Positions 9,322 to 17,668 of a stretch of DNA of 64,000 bases are shown in pieces (within the stretch, counting starts at the first letter, position 1; every line of letters begins with the position of its first letter). The notes beneath the pieces are model-generated. The model searched no databases, was not told the origin of the DNA, and worked only from the letters and a program-made list of their open reading frames with translations. Origin of the DNA: Sphingobacterium pedocola (GTDB lineage: Bacteria > Bacteroidota > Bacteroidia > Sphingobacteriales > Sphingobacteriaceae); the NCBI RefSeq assembly GCF_015209965.1, contig NZ_MU158689.1, forward strand, positions 1,089,629-1,153,628, written 5' to 3'. Position numbers and translations under genes: made by a program.

Positions 9322-9899
9322 TATACGTTTATGGTAATGCCTAAAAGTTTATAGAAGTCTTTCAAAATTGCTTGGTGTCCAGGCCATGCTGGCGAAGTTA
9401 CTAAATTGCCATCTACTATCGACTGATCGGCAGGTATATTTTTCCATGTACCTCCTGCTAGCTCAATATCCGGACCTACGGCAACATAGGCTGTCAAAGT
9501 CCGACCCTGCAATACCCGCGCTGTCGTGAGGACTTGAATCCCGTGACAAATGGCCGCCACCGGTTTATCCGTTTCGAAGAAATATTTTACAATTTCAATA
9601 ACACGCTTATTCAGACGGATGTATTCAGCGGAACGACCTCCAGCAATATATAACCCGTCATAATCTGCAGGGTTGACTGTTTCAAAATCTTTATTTATTG
9701 CAAAATTGTGCCCACGAAGTTCTTTGTAGGTCTGGTCACCGATGAAATCGTGTACTGCGGTTGGTATTAGATCGCCTTTTTTTCGGTCTGGAGCTATCGC
9801 ATGTACTTCAATACCTATTGCGCCCATGGCCTGAAAAGGTACCATTGCTTCATAATCTTCTACATAATCTCCTACTAATAGTAGTATTTTCTTTGCCAT
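9321..9899 (-). CDS. DJ-1/PfpI family protein
   Basis: Member of the class I glutamine-amidotransferase-like DJ-1/PfpI superfamily (deglycase, glyoxalase III or chaperone-like activities have been reported in the family). Key features are visible in 192 residues: the early acidic residue in GDYVEDYE, the YIAGGRSAEYIR strand-loop, and the nucleophile elbow AAICHG with reactive Cys followed by His. It is close in type to the PfpI/YhbO and plant DJ-1D group. It is translationally coupled to the downstream small membrane protein gene, and an FMN reductase gene lies 46 bp upstream on the same strand, which suggests a carbonyl or redox stress unit (inference). Confidence 0.9.
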   Translation of the reverse strand: MAKKILLLVGDYVEDYEAMVPFQAMGAIGIEVHAIAPDRKKGDLIPTAVHDFIGDQTYKELRGHNFAINKDFETVNPADYDGLYIAGGRSAEYIRLNKRVIEIVKYFFETDKPVAAICHGIQVLTTARVLQGRTLTAYVAVGPDIELAGGTWKNIPADQSIVDGNLVTSPAWPGHQAILKDFYKLLGITINV

Positions 9900-9945
9900 A
9901 ATGATATGTATTAAATGCTGTATATAATAACCGGTTTGCTAAATT

Positions 9946-10509
9946 TTAGTTTGCTTCTGCTTGAATTTTTGCTAGTTCTCGTTTTGTCTTACGTACTTTT
10001 GCTTCTAACTGACTTCGATAAAGCATATTGGTTACCCCTTTTCCTTCTTCAAAATTCTTATTGAATTCAGGAAGAGAGAAAGTCTCCAATACGATACCTC
10101 CATCAAAAGGCATTCTATTTGTGGCGATATCAAGAACGCTTTTTCCGCCACGGGCACCGTTACTCGTGGCGATTAAAAACATCGGCTTATTTGGAAACGG
10201 TTTTCTTCCTTTGATACGGGATAACCAATCTAAGATATTTTTATATGCCGTGGAATAATTACCGTTATGCTCGGCGAAGGAAATGAGTATAAAATCTGCC
10301 CAATCTATTTTGTTGGCAAAATCTATCGCTAACTGTGGAATGCCATCCTGAACTTGGCGATCATGGGAATAAATGGACATTTCGTATTCATTTAAGTCGA
10401 TTATTTCAATAAAGTCCTCGGCCTCTTTATAATACTTGCTGATACTGCTTATTAATTTCTTATTTATGGATTGCGAGCTATTACTCGCAGCGAATGCTAA
10501 TATTTTCAT
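9946..10509 (-). CDS. NAD(P)H-dependent FMN reductase family protein
   Basis: Flavodoxin-fold oxidoreductase of the NADPH-dependent FMN reductase type (ArsH/ChrR/Azo-like), cytosolic. It has the N-terminal phosphate loop AASNSSQSINKKL binding FMN, the GNYSTAYKNILDWLSR stretch typical of the family, and TSNGARGGKSVLDI near the second flavin loop. Length of 187 residues is standard. It lies directly upstream of the DJ-1/PfpI gene on the same strand. The physiological electron acceptor cannot be read from sequence. Confidence 0.9.
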   Translation of the reverse strand: MKILAFAASNSSQSINKKLISSISKYYKEAEDFIEIIDLNEYEMSIYSHDRQVQDGIPQLAIDFANKIDWADFILISFAEHNGNYSTAYKNILDWLSRIKGRKPFPNKPMFLIATSNGARGGKSVLDIATNRMPFDGGIVLETFSLPEFNKNFEEGKGVTNMLYRSQLEAKVRKTKRELAKIQAEAN

Positions 10510-10708
10510 TCGTAAATTATTTTTTAGTGACCATGTGTGATTGAAAAAATTCGAATGCTTTCATCTTCTAAATTTACAAAGTATTTTTTGTAAGCGGATG
10601 GAAAATAAAATATACAGTAAAAAAAGAGCATCACAACAGGAGCTATAAAAATACACGATGTTCTTTTATCTTCCAGTTTTAGAACATAAACTTTTCCCTA
10701 TTCGGTTT

Positions 10709-10762
10709 GTTTACTTCTCATAACAAAACTATTTCGTTTATTTCTTATAACAGAACTATTTC
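10709..10762 (+). repeat. 27-bp tandem duplication upstream of yihY-type gene
   Basis: Two adjacent copies, 10709-10735 and 10736-10762, match at 24 of 27 positions (each starts GTTTA and ends AACTATTTC). The second copy ends six bases before the ATG at 10769, so the duplication covers the expected promoter and leader. Confidence 0.85.
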
Positions 10763-10768
10763 AAGGCT

Positions 10769-11767
10769 ATGGAAAAACAAAAAGGCAACTTTTTTAAAGA
10801 TACATTTACCGTTTTAAAAAACTCAGGAATGGGTTTTACAAACGAAGACAGCTTGAAGTATAGCGCATCACTTGCATACTACACTGTTTTTTCTCTTGGG
10901 CCTATATTGGTACTGATGATCTCTTTAGCAAGTATTTTTTTTGGTGAAGAGGCTATTAAAGGAAAAATTTTTAGCGAATTAAATGGATTAGTGGGAGCCA
11001 GTGCAGCGCGACAGATCCAAGAAGTTATTAAAAACTTAGAGCTGTCTGGTCAGTCTACCATTGCGTTGATAATTAGTATCATCACCTTATTGATTGGTGC
11101 TACTACGGTATTTGGAGATATCCAAAACTCTATTAACAAAATATGGCATGTGCGGCCGAAACCCAAAAAAGGTTGGCTAAAACTGGTAAAAGACAGGGTA
11201 TTATCGTCATCTCTGGTAATAGGTCTTGGATTTCTGTTGGTGGTTACGCTAATTGTAAATGGTGCTATTTTAGCGTTTACGGATAGGTTGCAGCGTCACT
11301 TTCCGGATATCACCGTATTCTTGATGGATGTAATCAATTTTTTTATTACGTTCGGCGTTATATTTGTTCTATTTAGCGTAATTTTTAAAGTATTACCGGA
11401 CGTAAATATCACTTGGCGTACAGTACGATCAGGTGCGCTATTTACATCGGTGCTTTTTGTGATAGGAAGATTGCTGATAGGAATATACTTAAAAACCTCA
11501 GGGACCGAATCGACCTATGGCGCTGCCGGTTCTATCGTTTTAATTTTGCTTTGGGTATATTACACGGCTGCAATTTTATACTTCGGTGCCGTGTTTACGA
11601 GGGAATATGCCACTCTGAAAGGGATTCCCATACAACCTTCCGAATTTGCTGTACATGTGGAATTACAGGAAATAGAAAAGGAAGTAGATGAGGTACCCCC
11701 CGCTCCCTTGAAGCAGGAAGATCAAGTGATTGAAGAAAGAGACTCGGATGAGGACCCGAAAACGTAA
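10769..11767 (+). CDS. YihY/BrkB-family inner-membrane protein
   Basis: A 332-residue polytopic membrane protein of the YihY/virulence factor BrkB family (formerly annotated as RNase BN). Hydrophobic segments appear around residues 30-55, 100-120, 145-170, 190-215, 230-250 and 255-275, the six-helix pattern of the family. Conserved stretches include SLAYYTVFSLGPILV near the N-terminus and the GAAGSIVLILLWVYYTAAILYFGAVFTREY motif region in the last helices. The C-terminus is hydrophilic and acidic and probably cytoplasmic. It is monocistronic, closed by a strong terminator. The molecular function of the family is not settled. Confidence 0.93.
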   Translation: MEKQKGNFFKDTFTVLKNSGMGFTNEDSLKYSASLAYYTVFSLGPILVLMISLASIFFGEEAIKGKIFSELNGLVGASAARQIQEVIKNLELSGQSTIALIISIITLLIGATTVFGDIQNSINKIWHVRPKPKKGWLKLVKDRVLSSSLVIGLGFLLVVTLIVNGAILAFTDRLQRHFPDITVFLMDVINFFITFGVIFVLFSVIFKVLPDVNITWRTVRSGALFTSVLFVIGRLLIGIYLKTSGTESTYGAAGSIVLILLWVYYTAAILYFGAVFTREYATLKGIPIQPSEFAVHVELQEIEKEVDEVPPAPLKQEDQVIEERDSDEDPKT

Positions 11768-11783
11768 CAGTACAACAGTTTTA

Positions 11784-11823
11784 AAAAAGCCGGTCTAATG
11801 TGTTTATCATAGACCGGCTTTTT
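11784..11823. terminator. bidirectional terminator, yihY-type gene / ATP-grasp gene
   Basis: A 14-bp perfect stem (11784-11797 with 11810-11823, core GCCGGTCTA) with a 12-nt loop is flanked by A-run and T-run. It serves two convergent genes. Confidence 0.9.
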
Positions 11824-11826
11824 GGA

Positions 11827-12834
11827 TTATAATTTATAGAATTTTTTGACTTTATCTTCTAAATTTTCGATTACAGCAGTGCTGTAATCGACACTATTTA
11901 ATCGCGATGCTTGTCCCAATGCGCCTGGGCTAAAGACATTTATTTCCATGATTTTATCACCCACAATATCTAGTCCAACAAAGTACATATTGTCTTCTAC
12001 GAGTTTGTTGGCTACTTTATTGACAAGGCTAAGAACCTTTTCATCGATAAAGGCTTGTTCGGCTTTAGCACCCTGGTGTATATTGCTCCGAATTTCGTCG
12101 GCTTGTTGCACTCGGTTTATGGCGGCATATTTTCCGTTTATCACGATGGGTTTTCCATCCAATAGGAAAAACCTTATATCGCCGTTCACCGCTTCCGGCA
12201 GATACTCCTGTGCAATGACGTACCCGTCTCTACTGATTACCTCTACGATCTGTTTTAAATTTTGCCGCTCCTTGAATGGGATTAAAAACACATTTTTTCC
12301 ACCAGAACCTTTTAAGGGCTTAAGTATGATTTTGTCTTGTTGCTCTTCGAGGAATGAAATAACATCTTCGTGGTTTCGTGTTACAATGGTTTTTGGTCGT
12401 ACCTCTTTCGGAAAGTTCTCTAAATAGAGTTTATTACTCGCTTGAATGAGGGTGTCTGGATCATTAATAACCAAGCGTCCGTTATTTTTGACAAGTTGTG
12501 CGAATTGAATTCCCATTGCGGCCGCCCAAGGTCTATTTATCATGTCTAGTACCGGGTCAAAACGAAGCCATAAAACATCTATTTCCTGTAAATTGATAAT
12601 TTGTTTTTTATTATTTCGGAGGATATTTAATAGATCTTCGCCATTGTCAATACCTGAGTCTGGCTCTGCTACGCGACCGTGTGCGCCAATGCTCCGCTCA
12701 TTTTGGTAAATAAAATCGGCAAGGCCGATGTAAAAAATAGTATGACCACGTTTTAACGCTGTTAGTGCTAGCACCGTTGTTGTGAAGGCTACTTCTTCTT
12801 TATGCGTTTGATTGATTAAAAAGGCTATTTTCAT
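11827..12834 (-). CDS. glutathione-synthase-like ATP-grasp ligase
   Basis: ATP-grasp carboxylate-amine ligase of the GshB/RimK superfamily, 335 residues. The N-terminal substrate domain starts MKIAFLIN; the family's DPVLDMINRPWAA segment follows; the ATP-grasp core shows ILKPLKGSGGKNVF (about 170-185) and the metal-binding MEINVFSPGALGQ near 300, as in bacterial glutathione synthetases. No gamma-glutamylcysteine synthetase is nearby. Instead the gene follows a QEGLA/DUF1704 gene and an N-formylglutamate amidohydrolase-like gene on the same strand, a grouping that points to a substrate other than, or in addition to, glutathione (inference). AAAT-type repeats occupy its 5' leader and an AAAC-type repeat lies about 100 bp upstream. 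Confidence 0.85.
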   Translation of the reverse strand: MKIAFLINQTHKEEVAFTTTVLALTALKRGHTIFYIGLADFIYQNERSIGAHGRVAEPDSGIDNGEDLLNILRNNKKQIINLQEIDVLWLRFDPVLDMINRPWAAAMGIQFAQLVKNNGRLVINDPDTLIQASNKLYLENFPKEVRPKTIVTRNHEDVISFLEEQQDKIILKPLKGSGGKNVFLIPFKERQNLKQIVEVISRDGYVIAQEYLPEAVNGDIRFFLLDGKPIVINGKYAAINRVQQADEIRSNIHQGAKAEQAFIDEKVLSLVNKVANKLVEDNMYFVGLDIVGDKIMEINVFSPGALGQASRLNSVDYSTAVIENLEDKVKKFYKL

Positions 12835-12842
12835 TTGTGTAA

Positions 12843-12865
12843 ATTTATTTATTTATTTATTTATT
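12843..12865. repeat. ATTT tetranucleotide microsatellite in the leader of the ATP-grasp gene
   Basis: Five perfect ATTT units plus ATT (AAAT on the coding strand) begin nine bases upstream of the ATP-grasp gene start at 12834. Confidence 0.9.
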
Positions 12866-12932
12866 GATGGATTTTTTTAGCGGGATCAATAAGCTCGCTA
12901 AGCTTTTAATGACAATGAAGCTTGCTTTCACT

Positions 12933-12973
12933 GTTTGTTTGTTTGTTTGTTTGTTTGTTTGTTTGTTTGTTTG
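12933..12973. repeat. (GTTT)10 tetranucleotide microsatellite
   Basis: Ten uninterrupted GTTT units plus a terminal G (41 bp), AAAC on the coding strand of the ATP-grasp gene. It lies between the QEGLA gene and the ATP-grasp gene, 99-139 bp upstream of the latter's start codon. Perfect tetramer tracts of this length are prone to slipped-strand length change. Confidence 0.95.
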
Positions 12974-13058
12974 GAATGGCAGCTCTATGGATTTCATTAG
13001 AATAAATTATTAACGTTTGCGTTTTTTTGGAAGGAATTAATGTACTCACCTGTTCGGA

Positions 13059-14894
13059 CTAGTCATTAATAAGTTTAAATATATTTCCGATTTTATTTAT
13101 ATCCGTAAGCCTTTTCAAATTTTCGTTGTTAAGATAACGAGGTATTAGTGCTGGAGGCTGCAATACACCGCGTTGCATTAAATCTTGTACAATGGGAAGA
13201 TAATCTTCCCTTATCTTCCCTACTGTTAAAAGCCGAATATCTTTACCCTCTTTAAGGTATTGGATCAATTCGATTAAACCTTGAAGGTAAAGCGCATCTT
13301 TGGTGAGTCCACCTCCGCGATATACCCGCATAGTCATCTGAAATGCCGTCTGTTCGGTAAAATTGTATTCCTCTGCAAGCATGGAAAAAGTGTCGATAAA
13401 GGAATGCCCCATCAACATATGACGTACAGCAAGGACACGGCCCGCGATGACACGAAGGCGATCATTATTGAGCCCGCCTATCAGATATTCGGCGAATACC
13501 GCTAAACCTTCTTGAAGTTGTTCGTAACCAGGGACACCAAGACTAAACAAACTCAGCGGCTGCGCTTTGCCATTAAAATAAGTTACGATATGTGTCCCCA
13601 CTTCATGCTGAATCAATGCCTTAGCACGTTCTATTCCTATTCGATATTCTTTACTGATATTAAGAACCCCACGATTCACCATTACGCCAGATATATCATC
13701 CCGAACACGAACAGTAGTGCTAAAATCCGGACGCTGAGCTTGCAAATATTGTATCTCCTCTCTTGCCATTTTAGCAAATTCATGTGCATCTAGCGTCGTG
13801 TCATCTTGGAGGCTGGAACGATCACTGGAATCAATAACGGTCAATATTGCTTTTGCCGTATTCAAAAGTTTATCGCTCACGGCACCAAATATCTGAAGGC
13901 TTCCATGCATAAAGTCGTCCTTTCCTCTGTCGCTCAACATCGACATCATTGCATCTAATTCAGTTCTTTTATCCCTAAATAGGTAGGCAATAGTAGGATC
14001 ATATAAGTCTTCAATCCGCAAATTATACAGATTTCGTTTTACCAAATCTGGATCTATTGGCATAGGACGATAAATAAACTTAGGTGTGCGATAGAATTTG
14101 TCTTTTTTAAATTGCAACCAAGCTTCATGGGCATTAATGGGGGTAACTAAGAGGAGAAAATCAAAGCGTTGACTTTCCTGTGCTAACTTCTTGTCGATTT
14201 CTAATACAAAGTTTGAAAGTTCTTCGTGTGTTTGTAATTTGAATTCGGCTGCTTTCACAGTGGTATGGATACGCAGAAATTCAAAAAATAATCGAGACAG
14301 GCTTTTTCCTAATGTCTCGCGAAAATGACGGAGTAAAATGGGGAGCGTGTGGCCTTGACGATCGATGTATCTTTGTTTTACAGAGATTCCTAACGACATG
14401 ATCTGCTTGTCCTGTAGTTCCTTTAAGGTGAATAGATCCGAATATCCCTCCGGCTTGGGCACTTTACTCAATTTTTCGAGGGCTACGGTAATATCAGGAG
14501 CTTCAAGTACAATATTTTTAGCAAAGTATTCTGCAAGCTGCAACGCGTTTTTTTGTGATAATTGAATAGATATGTCCTGTACCTGATCTTTGGGTGCGTT
14601 CCATACTTCTATTACGAGACACGATCCGAACTCCTTTGCTAGTGCTTCCGCTATAATGCCGATCCACTCTTCCTGCGTGAAATCTAATTTATAAATAATA
14701 CTTGCCGTCTCGGATTTAGTTAGATCCGCCAGCATGCGATCTTTACCTTCTATCGGTACGCGGTAGATAAAAAGATATGGAACAATCTTATTAAAGACCA
14801 ATTTACCAATATTGGGTATCTGCTGATGGAAAGGCTTTTTTTCTTTTATAGCCTGCATGATCTGCTGTATGGTTTTATCCTCTTGTATCATCAA
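13059..14894 (-). CDS. QEGLA-motif (DUF1704) metallopeptidase-like protein
   Basis: A 611-residue protein of the family named flavohemoglobin expression-modulating QEGLA motif protein. The signature QEGLAVFAEY sits near residue 456 and is preceded by a gluzincin-type HEVGTH near 430, where the two His and the downstream Glu of QEGLA would bind zinc. The same domain in eukaryotes includes the tubulin tyrosine carboxypeptidase MATCAP, so peptidase activity is plausible here; the bacterial substrate is unknown. The first 20 bp overlap the end of the N-formylglutamate amidohydrolase-like gene, which argues for coupling. Two adjacent ATGs (14892 and 14889) could serve as start. Confidence 0.9.
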   Translation of the reverse strand: MMIQEDKTIQQIMQAIKEKKPFHQQIPNIGKLVFNKIVPYLFIYRVPIEGKDRMLADLTKSETASIIYKLDFTQEEWIGIIAEALAKEFGSCLVIEVWNAPKDQVQDISIQLSQKNALQLAEYFAKNIVLEAPDITVALEKLSKVPKPEGYSDLFTLKELQDKQIMSLGISVKQRYIDRQGHTLPILLRHFRETLGKSLSRLFFEFLRIHTTVKAAEFKLQTHEELSNFVLEIDKKLAQESQRFDFLLLVTPINAHEAWLQFKKDKFYRTPKFIYRPMPIDPDLVKRNLYNLRIEDLYDPTIAYLFRDKRTELDAMMSMLSDRGKDDFMHGSLQIFGAVSDKLLNTAKAILTVIDSSDRSSLQDDTTLDAHEFAKMAREEIQYLQAQRPDFSTTVRVRDDISGVMVNRGVLNISKEYRIGIERAKALIQHEVGTHIVTYFNGKAQPLSLFSLGVPGYEQLQEGLAVFAEYLIGGLNNDRLRVIAGRVLAVRHMLMGHSFIDTFSMLAEEYNFTEQTAFQMTMRVYRGGGLTKDALYLQGLIELIQYLKEGKDIRLLTVGKIREDYLPIVQDLMQRGVLQPPALIPRYLNNENLKRLTDINKIGNIFKLIND

Positions 14895-15660
14895 AATTAT
14901 ATTCTTGTAAATCAGTTAGTGCATTCATCAAAACTTGCCTGTAGGCCATGATACGCTCAATATACGGCTCACCTGTCCATTCGTCCATAAAATCTTTTCT
15001 AAATTCAATGGATAATACGCAACCTTTAGCTCCAAACTTTCCATTGATGAATTTAGAAAGATATCCCCCCTTGAATTTTACATTTTCACGAATGTCAATC
15101 GGCTGGGAGAGATATGCCTGATTCTGTACAGAAGTCATAAAACGTTGAATGAGCGGTTTCCATTTTGGATGATTATAAATCGTGCCCAAATTGATTTGAG
15201 GATTTGATTCATGATCTACCTCTTCATCCGGTCCGGATCGCTTGCAGTTATAACTATGGATATCGAGCACAACAAAATATCCATGGTCATCGATTGTACG
15301 TTGAATCAGCGTTTCTATTTCCTTGAATACATTTTGGTGTTCGTGTTGCAAGGCAGTGATGTGATTTTCTGGGAGTGTCGCCCAGACGGAGAGCCCCCAA
15401 GCTTGCTCAGGACGCAAGTAAATAGCGTCCGCGATTGTTCTATTAATATCCAATTGGAAGCGGGAGGTACTAACTATAAATTTATTAATCGGTAACTCAG
15501 CTATCGTACCGGTGTATGGGTCTTCTTCTCTAAATCGTTCAGCGTCGTTGAGTTTGAGATAATCCGTTAGCTCAGGATTTATCCGATTACCATCGTGAAG
15601 AGCAAAGGACCAAAACGGACTATTACTTGTATTGACATAATATGCAAAAAAATCAGACAT
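14875..15660 (-). CDS. N-formylglutamate amidohydrolase-like protein
   Basis: A 261-residue member of the N-formylglutamate amidohydrolase (HutG/FGase) family, zinc enzymes of the carboxypeptidase-like phosphorylase/hydrolase fold that cleave formyl-glutamate to formate and glutamate. Visible features are VVLDIHSYNCKRSG near residue 130 (the metal-binding DxHS motif) and LSIEFRKDFMDEW near 225. It is first in a minus-strand cluster with the QEGLA and ATP-grasp genes. No histidine-utilisation genes (hutH, hutU, hutI) are near, so a role in histidine breakdown is not supported by context. Confidence 0.87.
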   Translation of the reverse strand: MSDFFAYYVNTSNSPFWSFALHDGNRINPELTDYLKLNDAERFREEDPYTGTIAELPINKFIVSTSRFQLDINRTIADAIYLRPEQAWGLSVWATLPENHITALQHEHQNVFKEIETLIQRTIDDHGYFVVLDIHSYNCKRSGPDEEVDHESNPQINLGTIYNHPKWKPLIQRFMTSVQNQAYLSQPIDIRENVKFKGGYLSKFINGKFGAKGCVLSIEFRKDFMDEWTGEPYIERIMAYRQVLMNALTDLQEYNFDDTRG

Positions 15661-15886
15661 AGTATTTGTTGTTATTCGTTACAAATTATAACGTATAAGA
15701 GATTGAAAAGTTTGTTATGTCTGCTTTTGAGGTCCTAGTTGAGCGAGATTCGCAATCTGAACGACCGTGAACTATACACACACGGAACAAGCTTACTTAA
15801 GTAGGTTTTAATATTTGTAAATAAGCTTTGGAATTTAAAATAATTGTTCGATATTAGATTATATCTACTTATGTCTACCGTTATTG

Positions 15887-16270
15887 ATGCTTGAACTAAA
15901 ACGTATAAATGTGCTGTTTGCAGATGATTCTGAAATATATCATTTGCTGTTTAAGGCTTTTCTTAGAGGTAAGGAACACTTTAACCTGATGCATTGTGCG
16001 ATAAATGGAAAATTTTTAGTTGATTATATTTTTCACAGCGCTGTGGTTCCCGATGTATGTGTATTGGATTTGCATATGCCTGTCTTGAATGGGATAGATG
16101 CCTGTCAACAAATCAAAAGGTACTTTCCACATATTATTTTACTTGGATTTACCTCCTCAAGTGATGACCGTGAAAAGGAGGAGATGATTAATGCAGGAGC
16201 TCAGCGGGTTTTTCCGAAAGAAAATTTGAAAGAATTAATCGACTACCTAGAAAAAGCAAGCTTTAATTAG
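15887..16270 (+). CDS. stand-alone response-regulator receiver protein
   Basis: Single-domain CheY-like receiver with the complete phosphorylation pocket: acidic pair ADDSE near residue 13, phospho-acceptor Asp in VLDLHMPVLNG near 60, Thr in GFTSSSD near 88, and Lys in FPKEN near 110. No output domain follows. The ATG at 15887 is preferred over an in-frame TTG at 15884. There is no histidine kinase in the window; it lies alone between divergent and downstream genes, with about 220 bp of intergenic DNA upstream. It may act by protein-protein interaction or in a phosphorelay. Confidence 0.9.
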   Translation: MLELKRINVLFADDSEIYHLLFKAFLRGKEHFNLMHCAINGKFLVDYIFHSAVVPDVCVLDLHMPVLNGIDACQQIKRYFPHIILLGFTSSSDDREKEEMINAGAQRVFPKENLKELIDYLEKASFN

Positions 16271-16416
16271 TCATTCTGTCCCGAAATAGAGTTATATATT
16301 TATTATTATTCTCCACCGTTAGGCAGCTTGCAATGTTTTCAGTATTATTACTTGCGCTTATTTAGAAAAAAAGCGTATATTATGCTGTTTTTATAATATT
16401 AAAGAAATAATCGAAA

Positions 16417-17628
16417 TTGAAATTCACTGAATTTGGTTTAGTCCCTCTGTTGGAGGAAGGACTTGACAGCATGGGGTATCTTAATGCTACCCCTATACAA
16501 GAGCAGGCTATACCTGTCATTCTCCAAGAAAAAGATTTAATAGCCTGTGCTCAAACCGGCACCGGTAAAACAGCATCATATCTTTTGCCCATCTTAAATA
16601 AAATAGCAATTCGTGAGACTAACCACGTTGACACGTTAATTCTTGTTCCGACACGAGAACTTGCCTTGCAGATCGATCAGCAAATAATGGGCTTATCGTA
16701 CTTTACCGGAACGACCTCTATTACCGTTTATGGAGGAGGAGGAGGGATGGATTACGAGCAACAGAAGAAGGCCATACAAGAAGGAGTGAATATTATTGTG
16801 GCCACACCAGGACGCTTGATCGCACATATGGCTTCTGGTAAGCTCGATTTTTCTAAACTTAGACACCTTATTTTAGATGAAGCGGACCGAATGCTAGATA
16901 TGGGATTTTATGATGACCTCATAAAGATTATCAGCTATCTTCCAGCTAAAAGACAGAATTTATTGTTTTCTGCTACGATGCCATTTAAAATACGGTCTTT
17001 AGCAAAGAAAATCCTTCACGACCCTATCGAAATTAATATTGCCTTGTCAAAACCTTCTGAAGGTATTAAGCAACAAGCATATCTTGTCTATGACGAACAG
17101 AAGATGGAACTGATAAAGTCCCTACTTTCTGATCCGTCTTTCACAAGTATTATCATTTTTGCTTCGAAGAAAGAAATCGTAAAAAGATTGACCACCGAAC
17201 TCCGTAAAGGCGGGATAGCTGCTGAGGCGTTTCATTCCGATCTAGAACAGGCACAGCGGGAAGACGTGATGAATAGATTCAAAGGTAAAAGGCTGAATGT
17301 ATTGGTGGGTACAGATGTCATATCGAGAGGCATTGACGTAGTGGGAATTAGTTTGGTCATAAATTACGATGTTCCTCCTGACCCGGAAGACTACGTACAT
17401 CGTGTCGGTCGGACTGCTAGGGCAGCTACAACAGGTACAGCAATTACCTTTATAAATATGAAGGATCAAATTCGCTTTTCCAAAATAGAGGAGTTGATCG
17501 GTGCTGAAGTTGAAAAGGTGCCACTACCGGAAGGATTTTCCGAGGGACCGAGCTATGATCCCAAAAGGAGACCTCCCAGGAAGAAGTCAAACAATAAGAC
17601 TAACTTCAGGAAATTTTCTAAGAAATAA
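16417..17628 (+). CDS. DEAD-box RNA helicase (RhlE-like)
   Basis: ATP-dependent RNA helicase for ribosome assembly or RNA turnover in the cytosol. Motifs in order: Q motif with ATPIQEQAIP (near 25-35), motif I AQTGTGKT (about 46-53), PTRELALQ, DEAD (about 154-157), SATMPF, and in the second RecA domain DVISRGIDVVGISLV and HRVGRTARA. The tail is basic (KRRPPRKKSNNKTNF), as is usual for RNA binding. The reading frame begins with TTG at 16417 (LKFTEFGL), which aligns with the normal N-terminus MKFT-x-FGL of homologues, and no in-frame ATG precedes the Q motif appropriately. AAAGAAA lies upstream as a weak ribosome site. Confidence 0.93.
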   Translation: MKFTEFGLVPLLEEGLDSMGYLNATPIQEQAIPVILQEKDLIACAQTGTGKTASYLLPILNKIAIRETNHVDTLILVPTRELALQIDQQIMGLSYFTGTTSITVYGGGGGMDYEQQKKAIQEGVNIIVATPGRLIAHMASGKLDFSKLRHLILDEADRMLDMGFYDDLIKIISYLPAKRQNLLFSATMPFKIRSLAKKILHDPIEINIALSKPSEGIKQQAYLVYDEQKMELIKSLLSDPSFTSIIIFASKKEIVKRLTTELRKGGIAAEAFHSDLEQAQREDVMNRFKGKRLNVLVGTDVISRGIDVVGISLVINYDVPPDPEDYVHRVGRTARAATTGTAITFINMKDQIRFSKIEELIGAEVEKVPLPEGFSEGPSYDPKRRPPRKKSNNKTNFRKFSKK

Positions 17629-17651
17629 AAAAGTGCTAAAAGCACTTTTTT
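17627..17651 (+). terminator. terminator after DEAD-box helicase gene
   Basis: An 11-bp stem (17627-17637 with 17641-17651, core AAGTGCT/AGCACTT) with a 3-nt loop, ending in a T-run. The left arm overlaps the helicase stop codon and also offers an A-run, so it could serve the convergent receptor gene too. Confidence 0.85.
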
Positions 17652-17668
17652 ATTTCTTGCTTATGCCT

